The notes under the pieces: model-generated
Databases searched by the model: none
What the model saw: the letters and a program-made list of their open reading frames with translations, nothing else
What the model was told of the DNA's origin: nothing
Shown: positions 25,401 to 35,070 of the stretch, piece after piece
Layout: each line of letters begins with the position of its first letter
How positions within the stretch are numbered: position 1 is the first letter of the stretch
Assembly: GCA_013396755.1 (NCBI GenBank)
Contig: VWZF01002534.1
Span: 1,164,764 to 1,228,763, forward strand
DNA: 64,000 bases
Direction of reading: 5' to 3'
Source: Sclerurus mexicanus
Lineage: Eukaryota; Chordata; Aves; Passeriformes; Furnariidae
Translations under genes and position numbers: made by a program

Positions 25401-28003
25401 GAGGGCTGCATCTCCGTGCTGTGCTCCACTGGCAGTGGCAGCATCTGCTCCATCCGTGGTTTTCCTTCTCCTTTGGAGCAGGTGCTTCTTCCACACTTCT
25501 TAAACCGTGAAAAATAGATACGTTACAAAGGAGCCATAGGTAAGACATTTAACTCCAGAACTGAAGTTCGTAAGGCGTTGTTTGTGCCTCCTTAAGAACC
25601 AGCACCGGGGAGCGTTCGCCGCGCACGCCAGACTGCGCCGAGTGTGGTGGGAATTAGGACCTTCTGGTGCTTCTCCAGTTCTGCCAGTTTTAATAGATTT
25701 AGGTGGTGTCATTGGATAATACAGCTAAAATTCTCCAACGTTGATGTTCCTTTTTTATTTCATCTTTGATGTCTTAATACTCACAGGGAAATGTGTGTGC
25801 TTGATGTTGGCTCGTCTTTTGTGAAATGTGAAATTTTCGTGACGGGAAAATTTTGACTTGAATTATCTTGTTTTCACTGCTGTTTAATTCCTGCTTTAAT
25901 ATTACGCTCCTATAGCAAATTAAGAAGTTTTATTTTATTGCAGGATTTAATTCAGAAATATGAAGGCGATCTATCCCAGCTGTCAAAAAGATGTGATGAA
26001 ATGAAGAAGCTTTACAGCAACGTACTGGTACATATTATATTAAAATGTAATGAAAATAAATTTACCTCTCTTAAAAAGAAAAAGGAAAAGAAGAAGGGAA
26101 GACAGAAGTGGAAAGAAGCACAAGAAATTCCCACATGCTTTATAGTTACGCTGTCTACAGAAACAGAAACAAAACCCCCCATCTAACAGTGGGCAAGGGT
26201 TTTAAGGAAAGGGTTTGCTGAAACTGGAATAATACCCTGGGTTTGGGACTAGGACATGACTTTAAGTGTGGTGGTGGGTTTCTTTTTTTTTCCCTTCTCC
26301 TGTTTTTCTTGTGAGAGGAAAGAATTAGAAACAGAGAAGTTGAATGATAAGCAAATGTTACACAGCGGATGCAGCCAGGAAAACGCTTGGGGATCTACCT
26401 GAACAGACACTGCAGGTTAGTGAGGTGTTTGGCCAAGGAAATTTAATTGGTGATGTTTTGCTAAAAGTGATATTGCAGGAATGCACAGGGGCCTCCTTGG
26501 GGCTCCTGCGAACTGGAATAATGCCTCAGTTTAGGGTTGCAAGCCAGGTTTGTCTGTAGCAACACAGAGAACTCTGTCCCAGGCCTTCAAGGAAAGTCTA
26601 AAACCAAGAAGAACATCTGAGACTCTTATTTGCATCTGAGGGGGATTTTGTTTCCATGGAGCTGGAATTTTCCTCAAGCTTTAACCCAGCTCCTTTCTGC
26701 CCTCCTTCCCCTGTTATTTTCTAAATAACTTTTAAAATATATTTCTCTCCCTTAGAATAGACTTTTTTTTTTTTCTTCTGAACATTGTATTGCCAGGCAG
26801 ATCTTTTTGCACATTTATAAAGCAGTAAAAATGTAAAGCAGATATGAAATGGGATGGGTGATCAAAGAGCAGGTTATCATCACAGCATTAGGAAGGTGTA
26901 GTCCAGCTCATCTGGAACTGTGTTGGATGTAGCCACGAAAATCACGTTGCACATAAAGCAGAACTCCACAGGTCTCCCTTTATGCTTTTATATCTGCTTA
27001 TAAAATCCGCAGTGACCTTGGCACGTGACATTTCCAAGGCACGAACAATAAACTGGGGATAAGTGCCTGTGGCATAGCTGTGGGCTCTCAGCTCCTCACA
27101 GATGGCCATCAGCTCCAGGAAATGCCTCTCTCATTACTCTTTCACCGATGGCACACCCTGGGCAAGATGTGCCACAGATGAAGGGCTTGGAGCACCCAGG
27201 AGGTGCAATTAGGAACATACAGGCAAAACTGTTAATCAGCAGTCACTGGTTAAGGTTCAAGTTTTTGTGACTGGATTGTCGTGAGTGGTTTCTTGCACCG
27301 TGTTTCCGATTTCCAGGCAGAAGGTTTGCCCTAAGAGCTGTTCGATGATGTCCAGATGGACACTTTTAGGGAATCACAGATCTGCCCAAACACACCTTCA
27401 CTGCTGTTCAGCCTTGGGGGAGCTGCTCCCCCAGTTCCAGGGCAGTTCTCAGTTACAGCCACAATCAGCACTTGGAGCCTTTTAAACTCTTTGATGAAGC
27501 CTTTGGGCTTCATAGAAGCAAGGAGTGGTTTGGGTTGGCAGGGACCTTAAAGCTCAGCCCATTCCATCCCCTTTCCACCAGCCCAGGTTGGTTCAAGCTC
27601 CATCCAACCTGGTCCAGCCAGAGGGATTGGGTCATGCAGAAACCCAGGGTACTGAGGTAATTCCATGGCAACTCCTGGGACCACTTCTACTTGGGATATT
27701 TTGGATTTCAGTTCCCTGGAGATTTCAAACAGCTCAAAATTTTCTTCTTCCTCCTCCTCTTCCCCTTCTTCCACCTCTTCTTCCTCTTTCTATTAACAAT
27801 AATGAAGGTATTTAACTGTTATCTTGCTTTTTTAATTCCTTTAAGATCCTGGACACGGATATCCTAATGTTAAATATTCTTCTCTTTCAAATGTACAGGT
27901 AAAGTTTGGGGAGCCACAAGGCCTGGACTCCCAGGAATTCTTTGGATGGATCTCTTCATTCATTAGTGAGTTTAGGAAGGCCTGTGCTGAAGTCACACCG
28001 TAA
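7322..28003 (+). CDS. PH-domain-containing formin (PHCF subtype), 16 exons, 5' end incomplete
   Basis: Exons: 7322-7426, 8012-8098, 10045-10218, 10695-10843, 12750-12926, 13512-13929, 14114-14276, 16427-16538, 19899-19989, 20505-20591, 22326-22478, 23378-23507, 23636-23668, 25275-25378, 25944-26027, 27899-28003. All introns are GT/AG and phases agree throughout, giving 723 codons plus TAA. Domains in this numbering: helical lead 1-40; PH-like fold about 42-135; second PH about 152-260 with the C-terminal-helix Trp253 (NEWVSLLERL); short FH1 about 311-355; FH2 about 356-712. FH2 marks seen: lasso Trp363 (KAFHWDLV) and Trp376 (SVW), LDRKVAHNFNIFLKSF with the key Ile426, GNHLN at 550-554 and GFRL at 564-567. 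FH2 dimers nucleate and processively elongate actin filaments; PH domains usually bind phosphoinositides or proteins. There is no GBD/FH3 and no obvious DAD or WH2, so diaphanous-type autoinhibition is unlikely. PH plus FH1-FH2 fits the PHCF subtype, which is absent from placental mammals. The start codon lies upstream of the first exon listed. Confidence 0.9.
7618..7860 (-). repeat. CR1 LINE fragment, antisense, in formin intron 1
   Basis: The plus strand reads GGGACACCTTCCACTAGCCC, then 'aggttactccaagcactgtcc', 'ttcttcctaatatccc' and 'cccctgtcctgtcactccagg', the reverse complement of a typical CR1 3' portion. The far edge is uncertain; similar-looking sequence may run to about 7960. Confidence 0.85.
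8012..8098 (+). CDS. Formin exon 2 (start of first PH-like fold)
   Basis: Phase 0 in and out, 29 codons; acceptor TTTTTCAG, donor GTAACT. The aromatic/basic run FIIYKYKHYRWQKRILQ looks like the first beta strands of a PH fold (a surface-facing strand followed by W-x-K-R). Confidence 0.85.
9325..9515 (+). repeat. CR1 LINE 3' end in formin intron 2
   Basis: It contains 'ggcacaggttactcagagaag', GTTGTGGCTGCCCCATCCCT, 'tggagcaacctgggacagtgg' and 'cattctgggattctgtgat', ending in the canonical ATTCTGTGAT tail. It looks relatively young compared with the other fragments. Confidence 0.92.
10045..10218 (+). CDS. Formin exon 3 (core of first PH-like fold)
   Basis: Phase 0 in and out, 58 codons; acceptor CTATTCCAG, donor GTAAGT. 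It begins IDFNTRTIFNIEKG and contains RRRFSIVFHGRQDYELEA, typical of the beta5-beta7 region of PH-like domains. The open frame runs past the donor to about 10509, but that extension is intronic read-through. Confidence 0.9.
10695..10843 (+). CDS. Formin exon 4 (end of first PH, start of second PH)
   Basis: Enters in phase 0 and leaves in phase 2. The opening IIYLLSRVLQ is the C-terminal helix of the first PH-like fold. After a linker, DVIHEGLLDLQQ followed by EWV opens the second PH (the usual 'x-EG-L-x' start). I chose donor GTATGA after 10843 because it is the only phase-2 GT nearby and it joins EWVK to YLVQLREGELTLY. GT at 10838 and 10870 are out of phase with exon 5. Confidence 0.8.
12750..12926 (+). 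CDS. Formin exon 5 (second PH domain, beta-strand core)
   Basis: Enters with one base to complete a Lys codon and leaves in phase 2 (donor GTAAGT). It encodes YLVQLREGELTLYCI, a glycine-rich loop, then CSTFSVQTKGHNYL. These are PH strands beta1-2 and beta5-6 separated by a variable loop. Confidence 0.85.
13512..13929 (+). CDS. Formin exon 6 (end of second PH, FH1, start of FH2)
   Basis: The largest exon: one base plus 139 codons, donor GTGAGG. It opens with FRIPFTVQNNRPEEVAKL and NEWVSLLERL, the last PH strand and helix with the hallmark Trp. An acidic linker follows (ADYEEFIVPVNEEREK), then the FH1 (APAPPSPALP, VPPAPPALPQP). The exon ends KRTKAFHWDLVPCDK, the first FH2 lasso segment. The FH1 has no run of more than two prolines. 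Confidence 0.92.
14114..14276 (+). CDS. Formin exon 7 (FH2 lasso and knob)
   Basis: Phase 0 in, phase 1 out; donor GTAAGT. It carries IQKSVWGSC (second lasso Trp) and ends MLDRKVAHNF, the FH2 'LDxKRxxN' segment that leads into the actin-contacting Ile in the next exon. Confidence 0.92.
14540..14551. promoter_or_regulatory. Fused E-box and CRE (CACGTGACGTCA)
   Basis: An E-box (CACGTG, 14540-14545) overlaps a full palindromic cAMP-response element (TGACGTCA, 14544-14551) in formin intron 7. Such sites can bind bHLH-Zip and CREB/ATF factors. Only the sequence match is seen. Confidence 0.3.
16427..16538 (+). CDS. Formin exon 8 (FH2 Ile-x-Leu helix)
   Basis: Acceptor CCTTTTCTCCAG; the two leading bases complete Asn, then IFLKSFRIKPSELKEKL, so the junction reads HNFNIFLKSF, close to the FH2 consensus. 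It ends in phase 2 with donor GTAATT. A second good acceptor at 16401-16402 would add eight in-frame residues; the shorter form matches the family better. Confidence 0.88.
19190..19300 (+). repeat. CR1 LINE 3' end in formin intron 8
   Basis: 'gggcttggactggctgatcc', 'cccttccagctcaggat' and 'attctgtggctctttga' match the last 100 bases or so of CR1. Short and diverged. Confidence 0.65.
19899..19989 (+). CDS. Formin exon 9 (FH2)
   Basis: One base plus 30 codons; acceptor GTTTTACAG, donor GTGAGA. YMPTPKDVERYQSFKG is the classic FH2 'P-t-x-E-E' helix, and it continues to HVVDQFMLE. Confidence 0.93.
20319..20334. promoter_or_regulatory. Perfect 16-bp palindromic octamer pair
   Basis: ATTTGCATATGCAAAT is an exact inverted repeat of two overlapping octamer words (ATTTGCAT / ATGCAAAT), the target of POU/Oct factors. 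It lies in formin intron 9, about 330 bases after exon 9. Binding is inferred. Confidence 0.4.
20505..20591 (+). CDS. Formin exon 10 (FH2)
   Basis: 29 codons, phase 0 in and out; acceptor CTCTGCAG, donor GTGAGT. It encodes IPHLGQRLDLLLTLRELPES, the FH2 'm.Ip.l..RL..m.f...f' helix pair. Confidence 0.93.
22326..22478 (+). CDS. Formin exon 11 (FH2 GNxxN signature)
   Basis: 51 codons, phase 0 in and out; T-rich acceptor ending TTCAG, donor GTGAGT. It contains FVAVLEYILAIGNHLNERAG and SRGFRLSSLAK, the strongest FH2 signature (GN-x-x-N ... GF-x-L-x-x-L). Confidence 0.95.
23378..23507 (+). CDS. Formin exon 12 (FH2)
   Basis: 43 codons plus one base; acceptor TTTGCAG, donor GTAAAA. LPLLRGKERTFTLLHALVEQ matches the FH2 'KL-x-DTKS-x-D-x-x-x-TLLH-x-LVE' helix, with Arg577 where many formins have the conserved Lys. 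Confidence 0.93.
23636..23668 (+). CDS. Formin exon 13, 33-nt small exon (FH2)
   Basis: Two bases, ten codons and one base; acceptor CTTTCCAG, donor GTACGT. It encodes ASMKGLSAEVD, the FH2 'A-s-x-v-s-x-e-x-l' segment. The fit in phase on both sides and to the family supports it despite its size. Confidence 0.85.
25275..25378 (+). CDS. Formin exon 14 (FH2)
   Basis: Acceptor TTTGTTAG, donor GTAAGG. It encodes VLKKELENVIQCRRLIK and TPQEFQFCKELK, part of the FH2 C-terminal helical bundle. Confidence 0.9.
25944..26027 (+). CDS. Formin exon 15 (FH2 C-terminal helix)
   Basis: 28 codons, phase 0 in and out; acceptor TTATTGCAG, donor GTACAT. It encodes DLIQKYEGDLSQLSKRCDEM, an amphipathic coiled-coil-like helix typical of the FH2 end. 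Confidence 0.88.
27512..27640 (-). repeat. CR1 LINE fragment, antisense, in formin intron 15
   Basis: The plus strand reads GTGGTTTGGGTTGGCAGGGA, then 'ccttaaagctcagccca', 'ccagcccaggttggttcaagc' and 'ccatccaacctgg', the reverse complement of the CR1 3' end. It ends about 260 bases before the terminal exon. Confidence 0.85.
27899..28003 (+). CDS. Formin terminal exon (end of FH2 and stop)
   Basis: 34 codons then TAA at 28001-28003. It encodes VKFGEPQGLDSQEFFGWISS and then SFISEFRKACAEVTP, matching the FH2 ending 'y-F-G-e ... FF-x-x-x-x-F'. The stop overlaps a splice-donor-like sequence (CACACC then GTAAGG), so an alternative longer tail is possible. Confidence 0.85.
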   Translation, partial: VKFGEPQGLDSQEFFGWISSFISEFRKACAEVTP

Positions 28004-28555
28004 GGAGGACACAAATGTCAGAGAGAGGTGGGAGAAGGAGGAGTCCAGGACACAACACTCAAGTGGTTTGGTTCTTTACTGCTGACAAGCACAGTGTCTG
28101 TAGAGCAGAACACCTTGGGTTTGATATTCCTTTCATCATGTGTAATTTGTGAGTGGTGTTTGACCCGTAGGATCCCAGATCCTTTGAGAGCCTCTCTCTT
28201 CATTTTTCTGATGTACATGTTATTGTACCTTGAGCTTCCTATATATTTAGAAAGGAAAGGATTTGGACATCTTATAATTTCTCTTTTCCATCTTTGCCTT
28301 TGATACCCAGTGTTCTGAGTCAGTTTTAACTACTATTTTCAATGACTAAGTTTCTGTATGGTGACCTGATTTCTAAATAATACTTTACAGGTTTTATAAT
28401 GAATGGGGAGCTGTTACCCACAGAGGGGAATATTTAACAAAAATTCTTGTTTGTTTCTCTGCTATTAAAGCATTTCAGCCTTGGTATGTAATGGAGAAAG
28501 TATCTGGCTGGGTGATTTGGTTTGTAGTGCAATAAAAGAGTGCTTTTTTATGCCT
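28004..28555 (+). other. Formin 3' UTR with poly(A) signal
   Basis: AATAAA at 28531-28536 lies about 530 bases past the stop, followed by a T-rich GTGCTTTTTTATG element as expected downstream of a cleavage site. This supports transcript end here. The exact cleavage point is inferred. Confidence 0.55.
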
Positions 28556-29364
28556 AATATCATGTATTGGGGCAAAATGCTATAGAACTCAAGCAATATG
28601 TGAGATTTGCATTGTCAGGAAGACAAAAATGTCAAAGAGAAGCAAAATGAAATGGTGTCATGAAGCAGATCAGCAATGGACATAGGAGGTGATTATCCAT
28701 GGTTCTCAAAAGGGAAAATACTTCTGTTGCATCTATTGGCTCTTACGTGTTTTTAATTATTATCTAATAATAATTATCTACAGCTCAAGCAAATGAGAGG
28801 AAAAGGAGGCCTGTAAATGCACAGACAAAATGGGTGTGTTTAACATTAAAAGCAGAAAGTTGTTGTAAAAGGTCACTGAAAAAATTTGGCATTTCCTCCC
28901 CCAGTTTTGCAAAAGTGCATTACTTGATTTATTTCGGGTCTGCCCGCCCAGGTCTCGCAGTGCTTGGGCTCTGATCTGACAATCCCATTGGCACAGCTCT
29001 GTCTCACAGCTGGCAGGTAACGCTGCTCCATCTCCAGCGTGTCCTTGGCTGCTCCAGGGGTGGCCACTGAGCACCCAGGAATTTAGGGAAAGGGCCAGGA
29101 GGGAGCCTGGGCACCCCCCACTTGGGTGCTGCAATACACTGATTTTTAGCGCTGCTGTCAGGCAGTAAAGGCCCATCCCCAGGAGTGCAGAGACACCTGG
29201 ACACTGCAAAGTGGGGGAAAAAAAGAAGCCCAAGATTTTTTCCTTGTCTCGGCCTCAGTGCTCCAAAGGGCATCACAGGGGGCACGTCCTGGGAGTCACA
29301 GCTCCTCGTGTGCCATGACTGGGAAAAGGCAGGAAAGTGTTCCTGCAGCTAACTGGGAAGAAAT

Positions 29365-29548
29365 CCTGCCCTGGAAGGTTGGGCATGCCCTGGCACAGGG
29401 TGCCCAGAGAAGCTGTGGCTGCCCCAGCCCTGGAAGTGTCCCAGGTCAGGTGGGAGCAACCTGAGCTAGTGGAAGGTGTCCCTGCAGGGAGTTAGAACAG
29501 GTTGATCTGTAAGGTCCCTTCAACCCAAACCATTCTGGGATTCCACAA
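29365..29548 (+). repeat. CR1 LINE 3' end, intergenic
   Basis: 'ggcacagggtgcccagagaag', CTGTGGCTGCCCCAGCCCTG, 'gtggaaggtgtccctgc' and 'cattctgggattcc' follow the same order as the copy at 9325, with small internal differences. Confidence 0.92.
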
Positions 29549-32500
29549 CTGGGGCAGGAGCCAAGCACCCAGTGGGTGCCCTCAGCTTTGCACCACCAGA
29601 GCTGCTCCCCTCTATCAGCTCTTCCACGGCTGCTCTTGCAAAGGGCATCATTTTGGTTTAGCAACAGCCTTGTCAGGACCATGCTGCCATTTAGCCACGT
29701 GCAGTCCTATTTCTCAGAGGCAAAAGGAATTAAATAAGGGCAAACTTAGTACCCCTGATACTTATTTTATAAAGACATTTGCAGAAGCAAGCAAAGGGAT
29801 TTAATGTTCCGGAAACACATTGGCCTCAAGTGAGCACGAGAACAAGGGCTGGCACTGAAGGCAGTGCTGTGTGCCTGAGTATCAGGAGCCACCCCTCATT
29901 AGCAGGTTACACCCCTCAGTTCTGACAGAAAGGCAAAATGAAATTCCCTTTTACTTTCTTGCCTCCCCAGCCCACAGTGCCCTACACAGTGCCTGGACGT
30001 GCGCTGTAAACATTTGCAGGTTTGGATGTGTGTCATTACTGCTCCACAACCCGAACTATCTTCATTTATATGTGAATCATGTAAGATGATCCCGAATACA
30101 AGAGCCATTTCCATGGTATCGAGATCCCTGCATCCCTGAGCAGTGTTCGTGATGGTCATGATAAGTTCCATGTTTTTTCTACCTTAGCTCCAGAGTCCTG
30201 GAAAGTCTCTTTCAACTAAATAGTTTTTTTTTCTCCTTTCTCTTTCACAACTCACTCTTTTTCCCTGGTCTTTTTTCTCTATTATTATATCTAACAGCCT
30301 GTACTTGTTTTATAGCTCAGCTGGCCTGGCCTCTTCCAATTAAAAATATATCCTGCACAGTAGTCGATATCTGTGTCTTTGTGTGAATATCCTGGAGCAT
30401 TAATAAAAAAAAAAAATTAATGTCCAAATACCTTCTTGGCAAGAAATTCTCTCCCCTTCAGAGAGCACGAAGCTTTCAATGGAGTGGGAGCTTCCTGAGG
30501 AGACGTGTTTCAATTTTCCCAAATAAGCCTTTTTCAGTGCCCATGAGTTTCAGAGACCTCATGATTTATATATAAAATAAATACACCTTGTTCTCCACCT
30601 CATTATTGATTTCTTCAGTGTTATTTAGCATAATCATTCATTGATTTTAAAGGCATTTTCAGGCTGCCAAAATAATCAACTAGTAATTTTTGTCACCAAA
30701 CTGAACATAAATATGAATTTTTTCACTCTTGCTGCTCCCTGCCCGAGTAGAATGTCCTGCAAGCTGAATCACCTTTCTTGCCAGAGTAACAAAGAAACTC
30801 TGAGACTCGTGCAGGTGGGAATATCTGTGCAAGTAAGATTTTATTCAGCATTAACTAGAATATTTCACACCACAGCACGTTCTTGCACCTGCCATGAGAT
30901 ATCTTAGCAGCACAGTGGGGGTTTTGGGTACGTTGCAATAATTGTAGGGAATTCTAAGTGGTTTAAGCCTTTCCACTTGCTGTCTATTTACCCAGGGATG
31001 AATTTTGCCCATTGAGAATATTTTAGTCAAGGGCAGTCAGCAGCAATTAAATATGAGAAACCCACGAAGTGGCTAAATATTGCTTTAAGCTCATTTTACA
31101 AATAAAGCATTCGAAACAAAAGGTTTCAGATGCAAATTTGAAGTCTCGGGATGCATTGTGAAAATGCTGCAATGTGTTTTGAAACATCAGTAACTGACAC
31201 TGTTTTGCTTGCACAAGGGTGATCTGTGCTCTGCTGATGTCACTTGCTCGTAAATATTGACCTAAAAAAAAACCCAAACCCCCAAATTTATTGTCCATAA
31301 GGATCAAGTGACTGATGAGCTTATTTATACCAAATTTCTTCTTGTAGCTCCTAGAAATTTTCCTCAACAAACTCTATGGGACATGGCCTGAAATCATGTA
31401 ATTATAAATAGAAATTTGCTCAGCTCCTTTTCAAAGCAGGAGCTCTTCTCAGCCAGTAAATAACTCGCAGATAATATCCCGAGTTGCTGGCATTAATGCT
31501 TACGCTGAAGTTTGTTGCTTGGAATCCTGCCATTTAAAACAATCTGATCTCTCACTTTGCTGTCAGGAATTAAACTGATTAGGAAAATTAAACCCCATCC
31601 GAATCCCTTAGATTATGGATTTACTGAACGTGCCCTGTGAAAGGACAGCGTGATGATGACTCTGCTCTCCAAGCCTTGGCTGCAGTTGATGACGTAGCTC
31701 CCCCAAATGCCCCAAAGTTTGGCAGGGCTGGGTTTAGGTGTGTAAATCCTTTCCATCTGTTTGTCCCCCCCTTTTTGGGAGCAGGAAGGCTGTTCTGACA
31801 CCATGCACTGGCTGATCATCCTCAATGGAATTCTTGTTGTCCTTATCCATGTCTGAGACTTCAGGAGGAATATTTAGACGAGTCTAATGCCAACATCTGG
31901 AACGACTGCTTCTGGATGGCTGCCTCTTGCAACAAAAGCCATTCCCCGTGACCTCCTCCCTGAATATCATCAGTCTTCCAGTCAGTCCACTCCCTTTAAA
32001 TATCAAACAAGCAATATGATCAATGGAGAGCCTCTCAGTCCGCTTGTTTTAATGCAAATTATTCCCTTGGTGATGTTATTTTTAGTTTTTCATTGGCCTT
32101 TGCTATGAAAACCACTCAGTGAGAAATATCTGGGACAGACTGTCCTGAGGGGAGGTGGCTGCACCTGCAGTGACGTGGGGGAAGATGCATTAAATGACAC
32201 CACAATCTAATCGTTTTCTGTGGTTTCCCTGACACCAAATTAGCACAATATACCCCCAAAAATGTATTCCACAGCTCAAGACGAACCGACCACCAGCAGA
32301 TTGTGGAAGCTTTTGCAAACTCCGTCCTGAGTTCACTGTTACCACCTTGTGAAATGGCTCTGGAGCCAGAGAAGGTGACAAACCACGACCCGTCCGTCCT
32401 GCCAAGAGGGGAAGCTTTCCCTGCTCGCCTCTTTTTCTGGTTTTCTGCCCATATCATCATCTGGGCAAAAATCAGACTTCTTGCCTTATTAAAACAGAAA

Positions 32501-32948
32501 AATCTAAGGCCATTGCATAGGTCAGTGCAGAGCTTTGCAAAATTATTTATTTCATAGAATTGTACAGATGTATCAGGTAAATTGGCAGGAAAATGTGTTA
32601 AAAGAAAGTTCTTTCCTAGATATGAACTGAAACGCAATAGTAAAACAAGAACTTTCACTTTATTACAAGTTATATTGCTGCAAGTACCTGCTTTAAAGGC
32701 AGTTAATGTACGTATGTTGATTTTATGGTTGTAATCCACCAAACCCCTGTTTTTACAGGAGGGTTAAACATGTAAACTAGAAATATTTCCTCGAAATACT
32801 TTGAATAAGCACAAACACGAGAAATACTAAGCTATTTTTTGAGAGCTTTGTGAAAATGAAAGATGAAATTTCTGACCTGTTGGTGCTGCAAACAAGTGAC
32901 TCAGGTGGAGGAGCAAAAAGAGCCCACAGGGGCACATTTTCCCCTCGC

Positions 32949-32996
32949 TTTTACACCGATGTAAATCCAGGCTAAGTCTATTGGACTCAGTGTAAC
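32949..32996. repeat. Remnant of an ancient amniote interspersed repeat
   Basis: 'ttacaccgatgtaaatcc' followed by 'gtctattggactcagtgtaac' resembles the degenerate inverted 'ttacaccagtgtaaat ... cattgaagtcaatgg' repeat common in reptile and bird genomes. Recognised from memory of the phrase only. Confidence 0.35.
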
Positions 32997-33997
32997 AATA
33001 TAATTGTGCAATATTTCCAGGCATCCATCAAGGACTCACTGCAGCATCTGCCCAGGAGCATTTCAGCCCCTGACTTGCACCTGGGCCTCAAGTGTGCTCA
33101 GGTTTGCAATGGTGGTCAAATAAGAGGTCTGGCTGCATAGGAAATGCTGAATAAAGACCTCAAATGCCAACGCTGTCAGCATTTCTGAACAGTTTTACCT
33201 TTACACATGCACACGTCCTGCTGAGTCATTTTCTTAATCACCTCTAAAATTCACAGGGAGTTTTAAAATTCTGTTCCCTGAGAAGGCCATCAAAACACAA
33301 ATTTGTCATAGCAGAGTGTCAGGGAAATTAAAGCAGCCCAAGAAATAGAAGCAGACAATTGTTTTTCACTGTTTTCTCTGTTCTGCTGCTGCAGAAAGTT
33401 TAAAAAATACTTGAAGATGGGACGGATTGAGGAGAGGTACATTAAAACAGGAAAACATATAGAAAAAGCTTATTTCAAAAGCTAAGGAGGATTGGCTTTA
33501 AGAATAAAACAAAGCAAGGAAAATCTAAGCTTGATTCTACACCTGTATGAATTAAAGACCAAAAACTTCTGTTCGTTGCAGTCCCTCCAGCCAGATGCAC
33601 ATGTGAGGCTGAAGATTTTATTGTATTCCTATAGGATCCCTTTACATTTTCTGCTTATATAAATGGAGTGAAATTTACTTCATAAAATACTTCAGGAATC
33701 TTCTCAAGAGCCACTAAGCTCATTAGGCAGGTGAATTTGTCTTGGACTTGGCCAACAAACTGTTTAAGCAGGGCAGAGCCGTGGGCACAGCTGGCTGGAA
33801 GAGGAGCTGCTCTGTACGGGAGCCAACAGGCAGATGGAGACGGCAGCCAGCTCAGGAATTGCAAGATCCATCCTGAAAGGATGTCAGAAGATGGGAAAAA
33901 CTCTGACCACGGAGCTCCCAAGCAGGGGCTTGGATTGCCATCAGTGTTACTGCTTTGTGCCCCCTCGCCCCTCATTGGGGCGAGCTGGGCATGATGC

Positions 33998-34025
33998 GGG
34001 GTTAAATCCTGGGGGTTAAATCCTG
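33998..34025. repeat. 14-bp tandem duplication
   Basis: GGGGTTAAATCCTG occurs twice head to tail with no mismatch. Confidence 0.9.
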
Positions 34026-35037
34026 GAGGGGCTGGTGGGTGCTCAGCCTGCCCCCTGCAGAGCCTGCTCCTCACTCAGCAAACAGCCAGCTCAGCCTGAC
34101 AGAAGGGAAATATAATCAGGCTAAAGGATAAAGAGAAGCAGGGGAAGGAGGGCTCCTGTTACCGAGGGGTTAGCAGAATTCATAAGGCCCCCAGTCACCA
34201 GCAACCAGCTCAAAAGCAGGAGAGGGAGTCTGAGGCACATAATTTCTCCCTTTTGTAAGGTAAATGACTAATTATACAAAGCAAGATGTTTGCCTTTTTT
34301 TTTTCCAAAAGAGATTTGAAAGGTATCATGCAATATTGATACAGGAATTGTAGTTAACGCAGGTTTACAAGGCAAGGGGTAAAAGAAACTGTGAATGCAA
34401 ACATGGTGTTTTCTCCGTATTCTCCCCGTGGCTCTTCCTTTTGTCAGAAAGCTGCCTCAGTGCAGAAAGGTCCCTGTGAAACAGCAAAATTCTTCCAACT
34501 GGAGACAGTTTTATGCTTCCATAGTATAAAGGGAGCTTAATCTAACTGAATTTCCATTGTTGAGTATCGTTGCTATTTATTTTACCCATTTTTCTTTCAG
34601 AGGAAGAAGAAGAAGAAAATCTCTGTTGGAAGGAGCCGGATCAATACTGAGAAATTCTTTGTCAGATAAAATAAGAACAATCATTAACCTCGTTGCTTAT
34701 GAATGTAATACAGACTTCACTTTTCAGCTCACCTTCCCCACAGCATCCCCAGCAAAGTTCCCTCATCTTGCTCAGCAGTTAAAGCCCAGCTCAACCACCC
34801 AAACAAATATTGTTATGAATATCCTTGGAGCTCTCTTCCTGCTGGCTGGGTGGGAAAAATAGGAGGAGGTGTTTCCTGATATGGTTCAGGTATTTTGGGG
34901 ATAGGGACTCTTCAGTTTGTTTACTTAGGTGTGGATTTGAGGCTGGATTATGGATATTATTTGTAGATCTGACCTCTCTGAAGGAGAGTTCACAGCCATT
35001 CCAGAAGAGTTTCTACAAAACAGTTGATGCCATTGTC

Positions 35038-35038
<1 letters not shown>

Positions 35039-35068
<30 letters not shown>
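35039..35068. repeat. 30-base poly(A) tract
   Basis: Thirty consecutive A residues follow CATTGTCC. It could be a simple repeat or the tail of a retroposed sequence; no source gene or target-site duplication was recognised. Confidence 0.9.

Positions 35069-35070
<2 letters not shown>

Noticed and set aside
32116..32742. 208-codon minus-strand open frame
   Set aside because: It is the longest frame outside the genes, but it has no domain, signal or splice context that I recognise and a cysteine-rich, low-similarity composition. Likely chance.
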